Shown: positions 35,391 through 44,151, counted from the first letter of the stretch. The stretch: 64,000 nucleotides of DNA from Mycolicibacterium parafortuitum (GCF_002086815.1 NZ_MVID01000004.1:283905-347904); one strand, 5' to 3'. The notes: generated by a model from the letters alone, not told the origin. Made by a program: numbers and translations.

Positions 35391-35571
35391 CGGTTGCGCG
35401 CGGTCTCCCGCCGGTTCGTTTTCATGATCGCGTCGACGGACTTGATGGTCTTCGGCATGGGGCCCCCGTCGTGGTCGGTGGCCACCGGGGACCCGGTGCT
35501 GAGATACGTCGAAGTGCAACGCCCACACCAGATCTGATCGGGCCGACGGTGCACCGCCGAGCTCGCCCGCA

Positions 35572-36858
35572 TCACCGTGCCGCGGCGCCGACGTCGGCGG
35601 CCTGTCGCACCGACAGGCACATCAGCGCCGCGATGCCGCACAACCCGGCCGCGAGATAAAACGCGAGGTCGTAGTCGCCCTGCAGGTCGCGCAGCCACCC
35701 CGCGCCGGCAGCGGCCACCGCCGCACCGAGTTGGTGCGAGGCGAACACCCAACCGAACACGATCGGTGCTTTGTCGCCGAAGTAGTTGCGGCACAACGCG
35801 ATCGTCGGCGGCACCGTGGCGACCCAGTCGAGGCCGTAGAAGATGATGAAGACCCAGGTGCCGGCTTCCGCGTGCGGGGACAGCAGCGCGGGCAACGCCA
35901 CCAGTGACAGCCCGCGCCCGGTGTAGTAGATGACCAACAGCACGCGCGGATCCACCCGGTCGGTGAGCCATCCGGAGAACACCGTGCCGGCGACGTCGAG
36001 GATCCCGACCACCGCGAGTAAGCCGGCCGCCACGGTGGTGGGCATGCCGTGGTCGTTGGCGGCCGGGATGAAATGGGTGCCGATCAGCCCGTTGGTGGTC
36101 ATCCCGCAGATCGCGAAGCTGCCTGCCAGCAGCCAGAATGCGGGGACCCGTACCCCGACCGACAGCCCGGAGAACGCCGCGGCGAAACTACTGCCCGGCG
36201 GTGTCGGTGCGGGCCCGGTGTCGATCCCGGGCGCCAGCCCGTACCGGGCAAGGCCCTTGTCCTGCGGCCAGTTCCGCATCAGCAGCAGCACCGGCGGGAT
36301 CACCGCGAGGGCGGCGGCGGCCACCACCAGCGATGCCCACCGCCAGCCGTGGTCGGTGGTCACCGCCGCGACCACGGGCAGGAAGATCAACTGGCCGGTC
36401 GCGCTCGCCGCGGTCAGGACACCGGTGACCAGACCGCGCTGGGCCTCGAACCACCGCGTCGCGATCGTCGCGACGAATCCCATCGAGATCGCGCCGGTCC
36501 CTGTGCCGACCAGCACACCCCACAGCAGCACCAGCTGCCAGCTCGCGGTCATCGCGATACTCAGCGCGCTGCCCGCCGAGATCAACGCGAGCGCCACGGT
36601 AAGCACCGGCCGAATGCCGAAGCGGTCCATCAGCGCGGCGGCGAACGGCGCGGTCAGGCCGAACAGCGTCATGTTCACCGACATCGCCAACCCGACCGTG
36701 CCGTGCGACCAACCGAACTCGTGGTGCAGCGGCGTCATCATCACCCCGGGCACGGAGCGGAAGCCCGCCGCGCCGAGCAGCGCGACGAAACTGACGGCCG
36801 CCACCACCCAGGCCCAGTGCAGGCGCAGGGTCCCGCGGGGACGAGCGGTGACGGTCAC
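35572..36858 (-). CDS. MFS transporter
   Basis: A GTG at 36858 gives 428 residues starting just before the first of about twelve membrane helices. FGWSHGTVGLAMSVNM and the intracellular loop DRFGIRPVL follow MFS family form. The overall layout resembles the monocarboxylate/oxalate-type MFS branch. An ATG at 36930 would add 24 Arg/Ser-rich residues unlike a membrane start. Substrate unknown and it appears monocistronic. Confidence 0.83.
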   Translation of the reverse strand: MTVTARPRGTLRLHWAWVVAAVSFVALLGAAGFRSVPGVMMTPLHHEFGWSHGTVGLAMSVNMTLFGLTAPFAAALMDRFGIRPVLTVALALISAGSALSIAMTASWQLVLLWGVLVGTGTGAISMGFVATIATRWFEAQRGLVTGVLTAASATGQLIFLPVVAAVTTDHGWRWASLVVAAAALAVIPPVLLLMRNWPQDKGLARYGLAPGIDTGPAPTPPGSSFAAAFSGLSVGVRVPAFWLLAGSFAICGMTTNGLIGTHFIPAANDHGMPTTVAAGLLAVVGILDVAGTVFSGWLTDRVDPRVLLVIYYTGRGLSLVALPALLSPHAEAGTWVFIIFYGLDWVATVPPTIALCRNYFGDKAPIVFGWVFASHQLGAAVAAAGAGWLRDLQGDYDLAFYLAAGLCGIAALMCLSVRQAADVGAAAR

Positions 36859-36957
36859 CGCTCGACTATGGCCGCGAACCCTCCGGCGGGACAGGGGCAG
36901 GACTGCCGATGTTCGACAACAATGTGCCACCGCCGGCGGGCGGTGCGGCCGCTGGGG

Positions 36958-37182
36958 TCAGGCGCCGCGCCCGGTGCGCTGCTGCAGGTCGTCGATCAAC
37001 TCGGAGGCCTGGGCTTTGGTGGCGTCCTCGGGGACCTCGGCGCCGGCCTCCTGGGCCAGGGTCTGCAGATAGCTGCGCTGCGGGCCGGTCATCGGTTCGT
37101 GCCCGGTGACCCACTGCGAGGTGTCCTTCTCGGCGTTCTCACGGGGTGCGGGGGTGGTTGCGGGGGTGATGTTGTCGCTCAT
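36958..37182 (-). CDS. DUF3072-domain small protein
   Basis: From ATG 37182 (MSDNITPATT) the protein has 74 residues. The core MTGPQRSYLQTLAQEAG and ATKAQASELIDDLQ is the DUF3072 domain, a short helical, SAP-like motif. Function unknown. A GGGAAAAC precedes the start. Confidence 0.75.
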   Translation of the reverse strand: MSDNITPATTPAPRENAEKDTSQWVTGHEPMTGPQRSYLQTLAQEAGAEVPEDATKAQASELIDDLQQRTGRGA

Positions 37183-37265
37183 GTTTTCCCGATTGCCCAT
37201 CGCACGCATGTTCGAAACCTGTGGGTCGCGTCCGTCCCGCGACGATGAACTGCAAGTATCGACGC

Positions 37266-37763
37266 GTGGGTAAGAATGAGCGCGGAAAAATCAGGATGTC
37301 CGACGGCGAGATCGCCGAGTTCATCGAACGTAACCGGACCGCCACCATGGCCACCGTGCTGCCGAACGGGCGGCCGCACCTGGTCGCCATGTGGTACGCG
37401 GTGCTCGACGGCGAGATCTGGTTCGAGACCAAGGGCAAGTCCCAGAAGGCCGTCAACCTGCGCCGGGATCCGACCATCACCGTGATGGTCGAGGACGGTC
37501 TGACCTACGACACCCTGCGTGGCGTGTCGATCGACGGGACTGCCGAGATCTACGACGATCCGGAGACCAATCTGCGCGTCGGCATCAGTGTGTGGGAGCG
37601 CTACACCGGCCCCTACACCGAGGAGATGCGCCCGTTCGTCGAGCAGATGATGAACAACCGGATCAGCGTGCGGGTGGTCCCGTCGCGGATGCGCAGCTGG
37701 GATCACCGCAAGCTCGGCATGCAGGGCATGCCGATCTCGGGCAGCACCGCGCAGTATCTCTGA
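37266..37763 (+). CDS. PPOX-class flavin/F420-dependent oxidoreductase (Rv2991-like)
   Basis: A GTG start gives 165 residues of the split-barrel FDOR/pyridoxamine-phosphate-oxidase fold. TMATVLPNGRPHLVAMWYAV, TKGKSQKAVNLRRDP and YTGPYTEEM closely follow M. tuberculosis Rv2991 as I remember it. It probably binds F420 or FMN. Substrate unknown. ATG 37296 is an alternative start but would lose the conserved VGKNERGKI leader. Confidence 0.83.
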   Translation: MGKNERGKIRMSDGEIAEFIERNRTATMATVLPNGRPHLVAMWYAVLDGEIWFETKGKSQKAVNLRRDPTITVMVEDGLTYDTLRGVSIDGTAEIYDDPETNLRVGISVWERYTGPYTEEMRPFVEQMMNNRISVRVVPSRMRSWDHRKLGMQGMPISGSTAQYL

Positions 37764-37766
37764 GCC

Positions 37767-38570
37767 TCAGCTGAATTCCCGCGGCGGCTTGAAGCCGGGG
37801 TTGGCCAGCGCGGTCGCGGTGGCGGTGCCGATCGGGCCCTTCTCGTCGACGACGACGGCCGTGCCGGTGGCCACCCCGGCGTGGCTGTCGTGGGTCAGCG
37901 CCGCCAGGCCGATCCACGCACCCTCGGGCAGGCGGCTGAGCGTGAGCGTGTAATCGGCGTTGATGAACGGCAGCCCGTCCGCACCGAAGTGAGTCAGCGA
38001 GCTCGCGAAGTCCCCGGCCTGCGCGGTGCGGACAAACGGGGTCAGCTCGGTGCCTGCCACCACCTGGCCGAGTTCCTTCGCCCAGACGTACTTGGGCCCG
38101 GCGTAGCCCCAGGCATCCAGGCCCAGGCTGGGTTGCTCGCCGTTCTTGCCGAAGGACCACACGAGCGTCAGGACATCCCTGGTCGGCGGGTCCGACGGGA
38201 TGTCCGGCATCGCGACCGTGGTGGTGAACCGGTCGGCCTGCGGCTGATCGCCGCGGCGCAGGAACAGCGCGGATGCGCGGGCGACCACCGTGCCGGCCTG
38301 CGACATCGTCGCGTCGACGAGCTTGAGCCGGCGGCCTTCCCGGACAACCTCCGTGGTGACGTGCACGGGATGGTCGATCGCCGCGGGCCGCATCAGATCG
38401 ACGGTGAACCGCGCGGGCTGTAGATCAGGGTCGGCGGCGTCACGCTCGATGACGTGGCCGAGCAGGCCGCCGACGTAGTGCCCACTGATCGTCTGGCCCC
38501 ACGGACCGCGCGCCCAGCTCGTCGGGACGAATGCGTCCCTGTCAGGGACGTAGATTGCGCGGCTGCTCAC
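37767..38570 (-). CDS. TesB-type acyl-CoA thioesterase family protein
   Basis: The protein has 267 residues arranged as a double hot-dog thioesterase. GGLLGHVIER and FTVDLMRPAAIDHP lie in the N-terminal hot dog, and FINADYTLTLSRLPEGAWIGL in the C-terminal one. It should hydrolyse an acyl-CoA. It converges with the PPOX gene with 3 bp between stops. Confidence 0.83.
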   Translation of the reverse strand: MSSRAIYVPDRDAFVPTSWARGPWGQTISGHYVGGLLGHVIERDAADPDLQPARFTVDLMRPAAIDHPVHVTTEVVREGRRLKLVDATMSQAGTVVARASALFLRRGDQPQADRFTTTVAMPDIPSDPPTRDVLTLVWSFGKNGEQPSLGLDAWGYAGPKYVWAKELGQVVAGTELTPFVRTAQAGDFASSLTHFGADGLPFINADYTLTLSRLPEGAWIGLAALTHDSHAGVATGTAVVVDEKGPIGTATATALANPGFKPPREFS

Positions 38571-38598
38571 CGCCGGGACACTAGCGCAGCCGGGGCGG

Positions 38599-38931
38599 TC
38601 AGCGCCCGGCCAGGACGCCCTTGACCTCGTCGGTCACCGGATCGGTGACGTCCTTGAACTCGGGGTTCTTGTCGATGAAGCCCGCGACCATCGAGCAGAC
38701 CGGGACGATCCGCTTGCCCTCGGCGCGGGTCGCTTCGAGCGCTTCGCGAACCAGGATCGTCGCCAGCCCACGCCCGCCGAACGCGTCGTCGATCACGGTG
38801 TGCGGGAAGATCCGCTGCTCCCCGAAGTCCAAGTACTCGGTGAAGCCGGCCTTGGTGCCGTCGACGGAGATTACGAAGCGGTCCGACTCGGCCGTCACCT
38901 CGGTGGGCGCGCCTGTCTTGTCTGTGCTCAT
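38599..38931 (-). CDS. YjdJ-type GNAT N-acetyltransferase
   Basis: The protein has 110 residues. YLDFGEQRIFPHTVIDDAF, GRGLATILVREAL and IVPVCSMVAGFIDKNPEF are the hallmarks of the short GNAT_YjdJ family, with an acetyl-CoA loop GGRGLA. A GAGGAGGG site is 2-3 bp before the ATG. It lies 8 bp downstream of pirin. Acceptor unknown. Confidence 0.83.
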   Translation of the reverse strand: MSTDKTGAPTEVTAESDRFVISVDGTKAGFTEYLDFGEQRIFPHTVIDDAFGGRGLATILVREALEATRAEGKRIVPVCSMVAGFIDKNPEFKDVTDPVTDEVKGVLAGR

Positions 38932-38939
38932 GCCCTCCT

Positions 38940-39905
38940 CTATACCTTGGGGTTGGGGCGCGGACGCAGGGTGGCGTTCGGAAGCGGCGGGGCCGGCAGG
39001 CGTCCGACGCGTCCTTCGTAGCCGGCGACGGCACCGAATCGTGCGTCGTGCTGCTCCCACTGCTCGCGGTATGCGGCGATGTCGGCGTGGCTGCGGCCGA
39101 CGAAGTTCCACCACATCACCAGCTCCTCGCCGAACGGGGTGCCGCCGAGAACCAGCACCCGCGCCGGGCTGTCGCCGCGGTTGGCCAGGTGCAGCCGGCT
39201 GTGGCCGGTGCCCTGGTAGGCGAGATCGGCGACGGCCAGCGCCGCTCCGCACGCGACCACGTCACCGTGATCCACCAGCACCCCGTGCTCGAAGGCCTCG
39301 TCGATGTCGAGGGCGACCTCGGTGCCGGGATCGAGGTCGAGCTGTGCGCCGAGCAGCGGTGTGAAGGTGTGCACCGGAGAGCGGTCGCCGTCGAGCTCGC
39401 CGAGGAACACCCGGGAGGTGACCCCACCGGAGCTGCGCGGCCGGGGTGCGTAGTGCGCAAAGTCGCGGTCGGTGTCGCGGGCGGAGTCGGGCAGCGCGAC
39501 CCACAGCTGCGCGCCGTGCAGTGTCGTCGTCGCCGGCGTCGACACCTCGGAGTGACAGATCCCCGCGCCGGCGGTCATCAGGTTCAGCTCCCCGGGGCGC
39601 ACCATCGCGTGCACCCCGGCGCTGTCGCGGTGCTCGACCTCGCCGCTGAACAGCCAGCTGACCGTCTGCAGCCCGGTGTGCGGGTGCGGGGGCACGTCCA
39701 TCCCGGTACCGCCGCGCACGTCGTGCGGGCCGTAATGGTCGGCGAAACACCACGCCCCGATCAGCGAGCGCTCCCGTTGCGGCAGCGTGCGCCGCACCCT
39801 GATCGCGCGGGGGCCGCCGAGCGGCACCTCCCGGGGATGCAGGACACCGGCGAATCCCGTGGCCGTGCAATCGACTTCGGGGGGCGCGGGGTCGGTGTTG
39901 CTCAT
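38940..39905 (-). CDS. Pirin-family protein
   Basis: The ATG at 39905 overlaps the EVE gene (ATGA) and gives 321 residues. The cupin metal ligands are visible in DVPPHPHTGLQTVSW and GICHSEVS. The C-terminal domain contains GGTPFGEELVMWWNF, a pirin hallmark. Pirins are iron proteins with quercetinase or regulatory roles. It is co-transcribed with the EVE and GNAT genes. Confidence 0.88.
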   Translation of the reverse strand: MSNTDPAPPEVDCTATGFAGVLHPREVPLGGPRAIRVRRTLPQRERSLIGAWCFADHYGPHDVRGGTGMDVPPHPHTGLQTVSWLFSGEVEHRDSAGVHAMVRPGELNLMTAGAGICHSEVSTPATTTLHGAQLWVALPDSARDTDRDFAHYAPRPRSSGGVTSRVFLGELDGDRSPVHTFTPLLGAQLDLDPGTEVALDIDEAFEHGVLVDHGDVVACGAALAVADLAYQGTGHSRLHLANRGDSPARVLVLGGTPFGEELVMWWNFVGRSHADIAAYREQWEQHDARFGAVAGYEGRVGRLPAPPLPNATLRPRPNPKV

Positions 39906-40336
39906 TGCGCCAGAGTAGGCGCCGTGACCATCATCGCCGAGCGGATCACGTCGAGGTCGGCATCGTCGATCGTGAAGACGCCGAACCTGAACTTGTAGCC
40001 CCAGCGCGTCTTGTCCTGGATGAAGCCGAGGCGATCGATCAGCGGGCGGATCGGTGTCTCGACGCAGTCCAGGAAGTCGACGTTGCGCCGCCACGGCTGG
40101 AGATCGGGGGTGATGTCGGCCTGGTACGCCTCGTCGTCGGCGATCCGGCCGATCGCGGTGAACGCCTGCAGCGGTGGGCCGTCCGGATACACCGTCCTCG
40201 GGGAGTAGAAGACGAGCCAGTCGCCACGCGCCATCTTGCGCAGCATGTGCGGCTTGCCGTGGTTGGCCTGGGTGAAGCGGCCGCGGACCGCGCGCTCGAC
40301 GTGATCGCGGCTCACGGTGTTGATCCAGTTCGTCAT
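39902..40336 (-). CDS. EVE-domain protein (modified-base binding)
   Basis: The protein has 144 residues forming a single EVE domain. MTNWINTVSRDHVERAV opens it, and KMARGDWLVFYSP and FTAIGRIADDEAY follow. EVE/YTH-like domains recognise modified nucleobases and often accompany restriction or RNA systems. Here the neighbours are pirin and GNAT genes, so no defence context is visible. Confidence 0.85.
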   Translation of the reverse strand: MTNWINTVSRDHVERAVRGRFTQANHGKPHMLRKMARGDWLVFYSPRTVYPDGPPLQAFTAIGRIADDEAYQADITPDLQPWRRNVDFLDCVETPIRPLIDRLGFIQDKTRWGYKFRFGVFTIDDADLDVIRSAMMVTAPTLAQ

Positions 40337-40397
40337 GTCCGAACGCTATGCCGCCACACCGACACTCCACAGGGGTCGATCCCGGCCCTGTGGACAA

Positions 40398-41168
40398 CTA
40401 GCCGAGGGTGGTGAGTACGCGCGGCCCGTCTTCGGTGATCGCGACGGTGTGCTCGGAGTGCGCGGTGTTCGAACCGTCCGCCGAGCGCAGCGTCCAGCCG
40501 TCGTCGTCGACGGTCAGTCGCGCCGTGCCCCGGCCCCACCACGGTTCCAGTGCCAGCACCATGCCCGGCCGCAGCACCAGGCCTCGGCCGGGTTTGCCGC
40601 GGTTGGGGACGTGCGGATCCTCGTGCATGGTCCTGCCGACGCCGTGGCCGCCGAAATCGGTGTTGACCGCGTAGCCGCCACTGCGCGCGACGGCACCGAT
40701 CGCCGCGGAGATATCACCGAGGTGCCCACCGGGAACCGCCGCGGCGACGGCGGCGGCCAGTGCCCGCCGGGTGGAGTCCACCAGTGCCCGGTCCGCGTCG
40801 TCGCGCCCGTCGCCGACGACGACTGTGACGGCCGCGTCCGCGACCCAGCCGTCGATCGACACCGCGAAGTCCATCGACAGCAGATCGCCGTCACGCAGCA
40901 CGTGGTCGTGCGGAAGTCCGTGCAGCACAGCATCGTTGACCGACAGACAGATAACATTGCGGAACGGGCCGCTGCCGAACGACGGCGCGTAGTCCCAGTA
41001 GCAGGACACCGCGCCGCGGTCGGCGACGAGCTTGCGGGCCCGCTGCTCGAGATCCAGCACGTTGACCCCGGGTTCGGCGACGCCCGCCAAGGTGGCCAGC
41101 GTCTGCGCCACGAATTCGCCGGTGACGGCCATCTTGTCGATCTCGGCGGGCGTCTTGAGTTCGATCAT
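40398..41168 (-). CDS. map: Type I methionine aminopeptidase
   Basis: ATG 41168 lies 8 bp after a GGAG and gives 256 residues starting MIELKTPAEIDKM. The dinuclear metal site is complete: MDFAVSIDGWVADA carries both Asp ligands, GHGVGRTMHEDPHV the His, and LALEPWWG and HSEHTV the Glu ligands. HGLPHD provides the active-site His. It removes N-terminal Met. It diverges from a small XRE regulator, and its -10-like TATAAA lies inside one operator palindrome. Confidence 0.92.
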   Translation of the reverse strand: MIELKTPAEIDKMAVTGEFVAQTLATLAGVAEPGVNVLDLEQRARKLVADRGAVSCYWDYAPSFGSGPFRNVICLSVNDAVLHGLPHDHVLRDGDLLSMDFAVSIDGWVADAAVTVVVGDGRDDADRALVDSTRRALAAAVAAAVPGGHLGDISAAIGAVARSGGYAVNTDFGGHGVGRTMHEDPHVPNRGKPGRGLVLRPGMVLALEPWWGRGTARLTVDDDGWTLRSADGSNTAHSEHTVAITEDGPRVLTTLG

Positions 41169-41185
41169 GCATCGCTCCATGGCTT

Positions 41186-41240
41186 GGTATTTTTATACCG
41201 AACCGACAGTACCAGGATCGGTATTTGAATACCGGTTCGG
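41186..41240. promoter_or_regulatory. Twin GGTAT-N4-ATACC operators between map and the XRE gene
   Basis: Two perfect palindromes, GGTAT-TTTT-ATACC (41186-41199) and GGTAT-TTGA-ATACC (41220-41233), have centres 34 bp apart. A second inverted pair, CCGAACCG (41198-41205) and CGGTTCGG (41233-41240), overlaps them. The first palindrome contains the minus-strand TATAAA that could be the map -10 element. The short XRE protein encoded alongside is the obvious binder. Confidence 0.65.
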
Positions 41241-41254
41241 TTATGGTGGCTGTC

Positions 41255-41521
41255 ATGGTCCGCGTCCCGTTGAGCCCCGAACAGATCCGCGCCGGACAGC
41301 GTCTCGGCGCGCTGATCCGCACGGCCCGGGCCGGCCGGGCGCCCGACGACGTCGCCCGGGCAGCCGGGATCTCGCCGGAGACGCTGCGCAAGATCGAGGT
41401 CGGCAGGATGCCCAGCCCCAGCTTCGGCACCGTCGTGGGCCTGTGTGACGCGCTGGATCTGCCACTGCAGCAGGCCGTCGACGTGTGGCGCGGCGACGGT
41501 GACGAACAGATCGCCATCTGA
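41255..41521 (+). CDS. Small XRE-family transcriptional regulator
   Basis: From ATG 41255 the protein has 88 residues and consists almost only of an HTH_3/XRE domain (GQRLGALIRTAR, DVARAAGISPETLRKIEVG and MPSPSFGTVVGLCDALDLP). Upstream ATGs at 41225 and 41243 are possible but overlap the operator. It is divergent from map and probably controls map and itself through the twin palindromes. Confidence 0.83.
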   Translation: MVRVPLSPEQIRAGQRLGALIRTARAGRAPDDVARAAGISPETLRKIEVGRMPSPSFGTVVGLCDALDLPLQQAVDVWRGDGDEQIAI

Positions 41522-41551
41522 GCGGCCGCCCGGTCCGTCTACTCTGACGCC

Positions 41552-41821
41552 ATGAGCGACGGCACCGTCACGGCCGAGTACCTGCGCACCACCACCTTCG
41601 AGAAGCCGCCCTGGGGGAAGCGCGGATACAACGAGAAGGCGGTCACCGACTTCCTCGCGCTCTGCGCGCGCCGCCTCGAGGGCCGCGGACACCTGAGCGC
41701 CGACGACGTGCGCAACGTCCGGTTCAACAAGCCGCCGTTCGGCAAGCGCGGTTTCGACGCGAGCCAGGTCGATGCGCTGCTCGACGAAATCGCCACGGCC
41801 ATCGCGAAACTCGATGCCTGA
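41552..41821 (+). CDS. DivIVA-domain repeat protein
   Basis: The protein has 89 residues with two copies of a DivIVA-type motif: FEKPPWGKRGYNEKAVTDFL and FNKPPFGKRGFDASQVDALL, about 45 residues apart. Such short proteins lack the long Wag31 coiled coil and their role is unknown. The stop is overlapped by the start of the carboxyltransferase gene by 8 bp, linking it to acyl-CoA carboxylation. Confidence 0.8.
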   Translation: MSDGTVTAEYLRTTTFEKPPWGKRGYNEKAVTDFLALCARRLEGRGHLSADDVRNVRFNKPPFGKRGFDASQVDALLDEIATAIAKLDA

Positions 41822-43361
41822 GCCGGAGTCGATCCGCGACGACCTGGCCGAGCTGGCGCGCCGGCGCGCGCTGACCGAGGATGCCGCGCGGCCCGACGCC
41901 GTGGCCCGCAGGCATGCGGCCGGTGGGCGCACCGCCCGCGAGAACGTCGCCGATCTGGTCGACGACGGCTCGTTCGTCGAATACGGCCGGTTCGCCATCG
42001 CCCCGCAGCGGATGCGCCGCGAGGTCGAGGACCTGATCGCCCGCACCCCGGCCGACGGACTGGTCGCCGGGACCGCGCGGATCGACGGACACCCGTGCGC
42101 GGTGTTGTCCTACGACTACACCGTGCTGGCCGGAACGCAGGGCGGGCTGGGCCACCGCAAGAAGGACCGGCTGTTCGAGCTGATCGAGCGGATGCGGCTG
42201 CCGACCGTGTTCTTCGCCGAGGGCGGGGGAGGACGACCCGGCGACACCGACTACCCGGCGGTGTCGTCACTGGACACCCGGGCATTCGCGTTGTGGGCCA
42301 AGCTGTCCGGGCTGGTACCGCGCATCGCGGTGGTCAAGGGCCGCTGCTTCGCCGGCAACGCGGTGATCGCCGGCGCATCCGACCTGATCGTCGCGACCCG
42401 CGACGCGTCACTGGGCATGGGCGGCCCGGCGATGATCGCGGGGGGCGGGCTCGGCGACGTCGCACCCGACGACGTCGGGCCGATGGCGGTGCAGGAGCCC
42501 AACGGCAACGTCGACGTGCTGGTCGACGACGAAGCCGAGGCGGTCGCTGTCGCCAAACGCCTGATCGGGAACTTCCACGGAACGGTCGGCACCTGGAGCG
42601 CCGCGGATCAGTCGGCGTTGCGCACCGCGGTGCCCGAACGCGCGCGCCGCGCCTACGATGTCGCGCCGATCATCGAGACCCTCGCCGACGAGGACTCGGT
42701 GACCTTCCTGCGGCCGCGGTTCGCGCGGGAGATGGTGACCGCGCTGGCGCGGATCGAGGGACGACCCGTCGGCATCATCGCCAACGACACCCGGTTCACC
42801 GCGGGCGCGATCACCGCCGCTGCGTCGGACAAGGCCGCGCGCTTCCTGCAGCTCTGCGATGCGTTCGGGTTGCCGGTCGTCTCCCTGATCGACTGCCCGG
42901 GCTACATGGTCGGGCCGGCCGCCGAAGCCGAGTCCCTGGTGCGCCGCGCGTCGCGAATGCTGGTGGCAGGCGCGGCACTTCGGGTGCCGATGATCGCGGT
43001 GATCCTGCGCCGCGGGTACGGGTTGGGAGCGCAGGCGATGGCCGGCGGCAGCCTGCACGAACCGGTGCTGACGGTGGCCTGGCCGGGTGCGCATCTCGGG
43101 CCGATGGGGCTGGAGGGCGCGGTGCGGCTGGGCCTGCGCAAGGAGCTCGAGGCGATTGGTGACGAGGCCGAGCGGGAGGCCCGCGTGGCGGCGGCGACCG
43201 CCGCGGCGCAGGAGAACGCGAAGGCGCTCAACGCGGCGATGCTGTTCGAGATCGACGACGTGATCGACCCGGCGGACACCCGCGCGGTGATCGCGTCGAC
43301 GCTGGCGGCGGGGACGAAAGAACCGGCCCCCGAGGGGAGCCGGTTCGTCGACACTTGGTGA
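41814..43361 (+). CDS. Acyl-CoA carboxylase carboxyltransferase (beta) subunit
   Basis: From ATG 41814 the protein has 515 residues. The N-half contains RHAAGGRTARENVADLVDDG and the C-half GLPVVSLIDCPGYMVGP and RRGYGLGAQAMAGG, which form the acyl-CoA and biotin sites of AccD/PccB-type carboxyltransferases. It transfers carboxyl from biotin to an acyl-CoA. No biotin carboxylase or BCCP gene is adjacent, so its alpha partner must be elsewhere. It is translationally coupled to the DivIVA-like gene. Confidence 0.87.
   Translation: MPEPESIRDDLAELARRRALTEDAARPDAVARRHAAGGRTARENVADLVDDGSFVEYGRFAIAPQRMRREVEDLIARTPADGLVAGTARIDGHPCAVLSYDYTVLAGTQGGLGHRKKDRLFELIERMRLPTVFFAEGGGGRPGDTDYPAVSSLDTRAFALWAKLSGLVPRIAVVKGRCFAGNAVIAGASDLIVATRDASLGMGGPAMIAGGGLGDVAPDDVGPMAVQEPNGNVDVLVDDEAEAVAVAKRLIGNFHGTVGTWSAADQSALRTAVPERARRAYDVAPIIETLADEDSVTFLRPRFAREMVTALARIEGRPVGIIANDTRFTAGAITAAASDKAARFLQLCDAFGLPVVSLIDCPGYMVGPAAEAESLVRRASRMLVAGAALRVPMIAVILRRGYGLGAQAMAGGSLHEPVLTVAWPGAHLGPMGLEGAVRLGLRKELEAIGDEAEREARVAAATAAAQENAKALNAAMLFEIDDVIDPADTRAVIASTLAAGTKEPAPEGSRFVDTW
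43321..43345 (+). terminator. Hairpin at the 3' end of the carboxyltransferase gene
   Basis: AACCGGC (43321-43327) pairs with GCCGGTT (43339-43345), and CCCC/GGGG stretches inside may extend the stem. It lies in the last 40 bases of coding sequence. A second small hairpin GTCGCT/AGCGAC (43401-43415) follows the stop and precedes TGTTGT. Either may end transcription before the converging whiB6. Confidence 0.35.
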
Positions 43362-43510
43362 GTGTGGTGAGACGGTGCCGCCTGCGCCTCTCGGCGAGTG
43401 GTCGCTCGAAGCGACTGTTGTGGATGGGGCCCGGGGCATGCTCGGCACCGTCGCATCATGTAACCGTCGGGTGTGGGGATGTATTCCGGCTCGGGATTGC
43501 TCGGTTCGCG

Positions 43511-43804
43511 TTACGCGATATCGGCGTAGTACACCCGGCGGGTGCCGACGGGGTAGCCGTTCTGCTCGGCCAGCGACTTGAGCTGACGTAGCGCGAAGGT
43601 CCGGCCGCGGCCGGACTCCGGGACGTAGATCCCTGCCCAGAGCCCTTCCGCGCGCGGCGACTCGTAGGCCTCGCGGGCGCACAGCCACCGCCGGGGGCAG
43701 GACCGGCAGATCTTCTTGGCGTCGTCATCGGCCGTTGTGGTCCACCGCTCGGGATCCCGCGTGCACTCGCCGATCGGCGTCTCATCCCACGACTTGGCGT
43801 TCAT
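43511..43804 (-). CDS. whiB6: WhiB6 iron-sulfur transcription factor
   Basis: ATG 43804 follows AGGAG by 6 bp and gives 97 residues. The four cluster cysteines are Cys14, Cys33, Cys36 and Cys42 (C-x18-C-x2-C-x5-C). GLWAGIYVPESGRGR is the WhiB signature with basic tail. RWTTT, CPRRWLCAR and QLKSLAEQNGYPV identify WhiB6, which in M. tuberculosis responds to redox stress and nitric oxide and controls ESX-1 genes. It lies about 2.6 kb before espG1. Confidence 0.92.
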   Translation of the reverse strand: MNAKSWDETPIGECTRDPERWTTTADDDAKKICRSCPRRWLCAREAYESPRAEGLWAGIYVPESGRGRTFALRQLKSLAEQNGYPVGTRRVYYADIA

Positions 43805-44151
43805 CGGTCGCTCCTCTTGTCCGGTGTCGGCGGTTCCCGCCGCGATGTGGAACAAGGTAATCACCAAACCGTAGCGATGCAACAGTTAGTGCTGCGGTAC
43901 TTGCGGAGGGAATCCCGGGCTGTTCGGCGGTTGGCCGGGCATAAACGGCTCTGACATCGAGAAACCGCGGTGCTACGGTTTCGAACACCCGAGACAACTC
44001 GGCGGCGATTTCCGTCGCATTGTTACGGTATAGACCGCGGAAATGATGTAGTTTTGGTGCGGCGCTGCTTCGGTAACCGCATCGCCGATCGTGATACATA
44101 GCTCGGTACGATGACCGCGCCGCGCCAAACCGCATGAGGGACCCCGGGTAG
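43805..44151. promoter_or_regulatory. Divergent control region of whiB6 and the XRE gene
   Basis: This 347 bp region has no gene. A perfect 10 bp inverted repeat, AAACCGTAGC (43866-43875) and GCTACGGTTT (43972-43981), has arms 96 bp apart. Near the rightward gene there is TACGAT (TAnnnT) around 44109-44114 and a more AT-rich stretch. These fit a complex divergent promoter, possibly looped by a regulator. Confidence 0.4.

Noticed and set aside
35391..35571. Minus-strand peptide with CGRC and PMPKTIKSVDAIMKTNRRETARNRQ between the OmdA and MFS genes
   Set aside because: The piece looks protein-like but the frame runs on into the OmdA gene on the opposite strand and no start or stop delimits a small gene. 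I leave it as a remnant or chance frame.
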